A stretch of 64,000 nt of DNA, from positions 62,001-126,000 of the forward strand of contig NZ_BNAQ01000001.1 of NCBI RefSeq assembly GCF_014653575.1, written 5' to 3'. This document shows positions 58,778 to 64,000 of this stretch, piece by piece (position 1 is the first letter of the stretch; every line of letters starts with the position of its first letter). Below the pieces are notes generated by a model. That model was given only the letters and a program-made list of their open reading frames with translations, was not told the DNA's origin and did no database searches. Origin of the DNA: Sphingomonas glacialis. Lineage in GTDB: Bacteria; Pseudomonadota; Alphaproteobacteria; Sphingomonadales; Sphingomonadaceae. Both the position numbers and the translations under genes were made by a program.

Positions 58778-59422
58778 ATGAACGAAACCGACGAGTATCG
58801 CGCGAACGGCTATGCCGCGCTCCCCGGCCTGTTTCCGCCGGCGGTGCTCAACGCGTTCTACGATCGGATGCGCCAGGATCTGGGGCTCACCAACGCCTCG
58901 ATGCGCCGCTTCACCGCGCGCGGGCCGTTGCTGACCAAGGACGCGATCGAGATCTACGCGCTGCAATATCCGCCGATGCTGACCTTTCTGTGGGGGCTAA
59001 CCCCGCGGATCGCGCAGGCAACCGGCTGCGCGTTGCTCCCGACCTACGCCTATTTCCGGCTCTATCAGCGCGGCGACGTGTGCCGCATCCACACCGATCG
59101 CCCGGCCTGCGAGCACAGCGTCTCGCTGACGATCGCCTATGGCGACGAAACGCCCTGGCCGCTGTCGGTCGCGACCGTCGCCGATCCCATCCCGCAGCCG
59201 GTGGTGCGCGCGGATTTCGGCCAGACGGCGTTTGGATCGGTCGCAATGCAGCCGGGTGACGGTGTGCTCTACCAGGGCGTCCACCACCGCCACGGCCGGC
59301 TCGAGCCCAACCCCAATGCCTGGTCGGCGCATCTCTTCCTGCACTGGGTCGACGCCAATGGCCGTTACAAGGACCAGGCGTTCGACCGCCCGACGATCGA
59401 CCGCGTCAACGCCGGGCGGTAG
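58778..59422 (+). CDS. 2-oxoglutarate/Fe(II) oxygenase-like protein
   Basis: The 214-residue protein starts NETDEYRANGYAALPGLFPPAVLNAFYDRM, a typical dioxygenase beginning. It has YFRLYQRGDVCRIHTDRPACEHSVSLTIAYG, whose H-x-D could be the first two iron ligands. GDGVLYQGVHHRHGRLEP supplies a distal His and an Arg for 2-oxoglutarate. The final block is AHLFLHWVDANGRYKD. The substrate is unknown. It is probably independent of its neighbours. Confidence 0.82.
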   Translation: MNETDEYRANGYAALPGLFPPAVLNAFYDRMRQDLGLTNASMRRFTARGPLLTKDAIEIYALQYPPMLTFLWGLTPRIAQATGCALLPTYAYFRLYQRGDVCRIHTDRPACEHSVSLTIAYGDETPWPLSVATVADPIPQPVVRADFGQTAFGSVAMQPGDGVLYQGVHHRHGRLEPNPNAWSAHLFLHWVDANGRYKDQAFDRPTIDRVNAGR

Positions 59423-59474
59423 CGCCCCGCGGCGTCGCCCTACTGGCGGAAGCCCCGTTAATCATACCTCCTCC

Positions 59475-59554
59475 GTCACCCTCGCGAAAGCGAGGGTCCC
59501 GCTTCTACTCGGCGCGCCAGAGAGGAGCGGGATCCCCGCTTTCGCGGGGATGAC
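59475..59554. repeat. Dispersed palindromic repeat, family A (copy A5)
   Basis: It runs from GTCACCCTCGCGAAAGCGAG to CCCCGCTTTCGCGGGGATGAC, with GGTCCCGCTTC and GAGCGGGATCC as the inner arms. It lies between the oxygenase gene and the NfeD gene (convergent ends). Confidence 0.85.
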
Positions 59555-59627
59555 GAAGCGGTGAGGGAGTGTCACGCTCGCAGGCACGACCGATCGATGA
59601 GCGGAACGCCGATCCCCCGCGCACCCC

Positions 59628-59660
59628 CTCCGCGCCTCTGCGCGAACCCAACCTTCTTCT
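59628..59660. repeat. Family C repeat, single arm (copy C3)
   Basis: CTCCGCGCCTCTGCGCGAAC followed by CCAACCTTCTTC matches the right arm of copy C2 and its TCTTC tail. No left arm is visible nearby, so it may be a truncated copy. Confidence 0.6.
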
Positions 59661-59695
59661 TCGCACGCCCGCAAGCCGCACCAAGCAAAGTCAGC

Positions 59696-60145
59696 TCACC
59701 CCAGCTCCACCCGCAACACGCTTCCATCCGCCCCAACGATCCGCACGCTGGCGCCAACCGCCGCATCGGGCCCGATGGCGGTCCAAGCCCCGTCGCCCAC
59801 CGTAACGCGGCCCTCGCCATCGACGATCGCCTCGCACACCAGCACGCGCCGCCCGATCAACCGCGCCGCGCGATCGTTGAGCGCCGGGTCGGCGCGCGTC
59901 GTGTCGAGCCCGCGATACCAGCGCCACCCGATCGCCACCGCGCCCGCGGTCAGCCCGGCGAAGACCAACGCCTGCAGCACGATCGGCACCCCCGGCACGA
60001 TCAGCACGAGCAGCCCGGTCCCGACCGCACCCGCGCCGAGGAACACCAGGAAGAAGCCCGGCACGAGCATCTCGGCGATGACGAGCGCGAGCGCCGCCGC
60101 CAGCCACAGCGCGCCGAGGCTCCAAGCGACCCCGAACAGCATCAT
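59696..60145 (-). CDS. NfeD family membrane protein
   Basis: The 149-residue protein has three N-terminal membrane helices (ALWLAAALALVIAEMLVPGFFLVFLGAGAVGTGLLVLIV and VLQALVFAGLTAGAVAIGW). A C-terminal OB-fold follows, ending GRVTVGDGAWTAIGPDAAVGASVRIVGADGSVLRVEL. NfeD proteins pair with SPFH proteins in membrane quality control. Its start overlaps the SPFH gene's stop (ATGA), which confirms the partnership. Confidence 0.94.
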   Translation of the reverse strand: MMLFGVAWSLGALWLAAALALVIAEMLVPGFFLVFLGAGAVGTGLLVLIVPGVPIVLQALVFAGLTAGAVAIGWRWYRGLDTTRADPALNDRAARLIGRRVLVCEAIVDGEGRVTVGDGAWTAIGPDAAVGASVRIVGADGSVLRVELG

Positions 60146-61122
60146 GCCGCGGGCTCCTCCGCTTCGAATGGACCCGGCCGCGGCCGCGGCTTGACCACCG
60201 GCGAGGCCGACGGCGACCCGACGATCGCCTCGCGCGCCAGCTCGCCGATCCCGCCGAGCGTCCCCATCAACTGCGTCGCCTCGACCGGGAAGAGGATCGT
60301 CTTGGCATTGGGCGAGGTCGCGAACTTGCCGATCGCCTCGACATATTTCTGCGCGATGAAATAGTTGATCGCCTGGACGCTGCCGCCCTCGATCGCATCC
60401 GAGACCGCCTTGGTCGCCGCCGCTTCGGCCTCGGCCGCGCGCTCGCGCGCCTCGGCGTCGCGGAACGCCGACTCGCGGCGCCCTTCGGCCTCGAGGATCT
60501 GCGACTGTTTCTGCCCCTCGGCGCGGTTGATCGCATTCTGGCGGGCCGCTTCCGATTCGAGGATCGTCGCGCGCTTCTCGCGCTCGGCCTTCATCTGGCG
60601 CGTCATCGCGTTGACGATGTCGGCGGGCGGGCGGATGTCCTTCAGCTCGACGCGCGTGATCTTAACCCCCCAGCTCTCGGTTGCGTGATCGACCACCATC
60701 AGCAGCCGCGTGTTGATCTCGTCGCGCTTCGACAGCGTCTCGTCGAGATCCATCGAGCCCATCACGGTGCGCAGGTTCGTCGTCGCGAGCTGCATGATCG
60801 CGAGATACAGGTCGCTCACCTCATACGCCGCCTTGGCCGCATCGAGCACTTGGAAGAACACCACGCCGTCGACCGCGACCATCGCATTGTCCTTGGTGAT
60901 GATCTCCTGGCCGGGAATGTCGAGCACTTGCTCCATCATGTTCACTTTCCGACCGACCCGGTCGAACAGCGGCACGATGAAGGTGAGCCCGGGCTTGGCG
61001 ACCGCGGTGAACTTGCCGAAGCGTTCGATCGTGTACTGATAGCCTTGGCGGACGACCTTCATGCCGAGCATGAGGTAGAGCAGGACGAGGATAACGAGCA
61101 GGCCGGCGATGATGAGTGCCAT
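60142..61122 (-). CDS. SPFH/band 7 membrane protein (QmcA/stomatin-like)
   Basis: The 326-residue protein has an N-terminal membrane helix (LIIAGLLVILVLLYLMLGMKV) and an SPFH domain. Its blocks are GYQYTIERFGKFTAVAKPGL, ALDQEIITKDN-type VLDIPGQEIITKDNAMVAVDGVV and RTVMGSMDLDETLSKRDEIN. A long Ala/Glu/Arg coiled-coil follows, then a Pro-rich tail. SPFH proteins form large membrane rings around proteases and lipids. AAGGGGA precedes the ATG. Confidence 0.95.
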   Translation of the reverse strand: MALIIAGLLVILVLLYLMLGMKVVRQGYQYTIERFGKFTAVAKPGLTFIVPLFDRVGRKVNMMEQVLDIPGQEIITKDNAMVAVDGVVFFQVLDAAKAAYEVSDLYLAIMQLATTNLRTVMGSMDLDETLSKRDEINTRLLMVVDHATESWGVKITRVELKDIRPPADIVNAMTRQMKAEREKRATILESEAARQNAINRAEGQKQSQILEAEGRRESAFRDAEARERAAEAEAAATKAVSDAIEGGSVQAINYFIAQKYVEAIGKFATSPNAKTILFPVEATQLMGTLGGIGELAREAIVGSPSASPVVKPRPRPGPFEAEEPAA

Positions 61123-61221
61123 GGGGTTCCCCTTGCGCGACCGCGGAAGGGGCGGGCGCGATTGTTGGGTTTTAGCAGATTGGGGGTGCGGGGGTAGGGG
61201 GGGCTCCTATGCAAGCCCTGG

Positions 61222-61683
61222 TTACATCGCGGAATACTCCCGAGAGTCTTCCGGCAGCGAAGAGAAATCAAAGTTCGGCTGGAACTCGGCGTATTTCGCG
61301 CATTTCTTGTCCGAAATCGTCTTTGTGCCCTGCATGACGACAAGGCCCGCTGCAGGCCTCGCGCCAGACATCGCATTTCCTTCGACGGTATAGACGATGT
61401 AACTATAGGCACCGCTCTTGAAACGCAGCTGGTATTCGACCCCCGCCATCCGCTGTGTCAGCCAGAAGACATTGCCGCTTTGCCGGTCGCCGATGATCGA
61501 CATCTCCTCTTTTTGCTGCGTGCCGTAATGATAGACCAGCTGACTGCCCACCAAGTTGACCGACACGCGCTTGGTGCCGATCCCGCAACTGAAAATTGGT
61601 TTCGGCATGCCCGCGGATGATCCCGCCGCAGAAGAAGGTGCGGGAACGAGCAAGAGGAGCATCGTGATCGCCAACGTTTTCAT
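61222..61683 (-). CDS. Secreted hypothetical protein, low-GC
   Basis: The 153-residue protein has a signal peptide (MKTLAITMLLLLVPAPSSAAG). A beta-rich body follows with Cys at IFSCGIGTKRVSV and at KKCAKYAEFQP (a probable disulfide pair), and the middle segment FWLTQRMAGVEYQLRFKSGAYSY. I do not recognise a family. Base composition is clearly lower in G+C than its neighbours (28 of 60 bases in 61261-61320). A GAGGAAA site precedes the ATG. It may be an imported orphan gene. Confidence 0.75.
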   Translation of the reverse strand: MKTLAITMLLLLVPAPSSAAGSSAGMPKPIFSCGIGTKRVSVNLVGSQLVYHYGTQQKEEMSIIGDRQSGNVFWLTQRMAGVEYQLRFKSGAYSYIVYTVEGNAMSGARPAAGLVVMQGTKTISDKKCAKYAEFQPNFDFSSLPEDSREYSAM

Positions 61684-63739
<2,056 letters not shown>

Positions 63740-63761
63740 GCGCGCGGGCAAGACGTATTTC

Positions 63762-63863
63762 GTCACCCCGGACTTGATCCGGGGTCCATGCGAGCCGTCC
63801 GAGACGAGACGTCCCGCATGAGGCGAGCAAACCGCATGGATGCCGGATCAAGTCCGGCATGAC
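63762..63863. repeat. Dispersed palindromic repeat, family A (copy A6)
   Basis: It runs from GTCACCCCGGACTTGATCCGGGG to CCGGATCAAGTCCGGCATGAC, and TCCATGCG/CGCATGGA form the inner arms. It lies between guaB and the next gene. Confidence 0.85.
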
Positions 63864-63878
63864 GACTGGAATTTTGAT

Positions 63879-64000
63879 ATGACCCCATCCGCCCGCACCC
63901 AGGCCGCGATCGAGCTGCTCGACCAGATCATCGCTGGCGCCCGCGACAGCGGCGCCGCCGCCGACACGCTGATCGCGCGCTACTTCAGCACGCGCCGCTA
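63879..64000 (+). CDS. RsmB-like rRNA m5C methyltransferase, N-terminal fragment (cut by the window edge)
   Basis: Only about 40 residues are visible (MTPSARTQAAIELLDQIIAG, then ARDSGAAADTLIARYFSTRRY). They resemble the NusB-like N-terminal domain of Sun/RsmB-type methyltransferases, in which a long helix precedes a YFSTRR-type motif. The catalytic domain lies beyond the window, so the assignment is moderate. Confidence 0.6.
   Translation, partial: MTPSARTQAAIELLDQIIAGARDSGAAADTLIARYFSTRR

Overview
The window is a GC-rich (roughly two-thirds G+C by eye), gene-dense bacterial chromosome segment. Gene content and order point to an alphaproteobacterium of the Sphingomonadales, most likely Sphingomonas or a close relative. 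The evidence is a complete Entner-Doudoroff operon (zwf-pgl-edd-glk-eda), the alphaproteobacterial ChvI-ChvG/HprK/RapZ/EIIA/HPr cluster next to pckA, type-2 ArgC, an RcnB-like secreted protein, a large TonB-dependent receptor, and dispersed palindromic repeats of the kind common in sphingomonads. No rRNA, tRNA, CRISPR array, prophage or insertion sequence was recognised. Nearly everything is housekeeping.

Layout. 1-5.3 kb: RcnB-like protein, then fatty-acid synthesis fabD-fabG-acpP-fabF and mltG. 5.4-11.3 kb (minus strand): the Entner-Doudoroff operon. 11.4-13.0 kb: argC, an SH3-only protein and a MarR regulator. 13.2-15.3 kb: secG and pyrG. 15.4-19.9 kb: a TPR/Asp-Asn hydroxylase, a small heat-shock protein with a candidate ROSE thermometer, and a divergent TonB receptor. 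20.4-24.3 kb: LolC/E and LolD, a Tiki/ChaN-like protein, a GNAT acetyltransferase and glutathione peroxidase, in one tightly overlapping operon. 24.5-29.9 kb: dnaE and an acyl-CoA ligase. 30-35 kb (mostly minus): DUF167, a radical SAM protein, VOC, MoaB, a lytic transglycosylase and a UDG-like protein. 35-43.3 kb (plus): ETF-QO, ispE, N-formylglutamate amidohydrolase, ilvD, a lipoprotein, nnr and an RNA m5U methyltransferase. 43.3-50.8 kb: truA/fmt (minus), recR and def (plus), fhs (minus), rmuC and a TPR protein. 50.8-57.8 kb: SpoU methyltransferase, then the HPr/EIIA/RapZ/HprK/ChvG/ChvI operon (minus), divergent from pckA. 57.9-64 kb: three small hypothetical or oxygenase-like genes, NfeD/SPFH, a low-GC secreted protein, guaB and the first codons of an RsmB-like methyltransferase.

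How the genes connect. The sugar block converts glucose to 6-phosphogluconate and on to pyruvate and glyceraldehyde-3-phosphate. The HPr/EIIA/HprK set has no sugar permease here. It sits with ChvG-ChvI and pckA, and so looks like a carbon/envelope-stress control unit at the gluconeogenic node. Translational coupling by ATGA, TTGA or TGATG overlaps is very frequent.

The most unusual structure is the population of dispersed palindromic repeats, in three families. Two copies lie inside essential genes (dnaE and fmt) and are read through in frame, adding low-complexity peptides to the replicative polymerase and to methionyl-tRNA formyltransferase. This resembles the Rickettsia palindromic elements. 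Second is a ROSE-like 5' leader with an RpoH-type promoter in front of hsp20. Third is an AT-richer patch (about 61.2-62.1 kb) holding a secreted orphan protein and a noncoding stretch before guaB. I found no convincing novel defence or mobile system.
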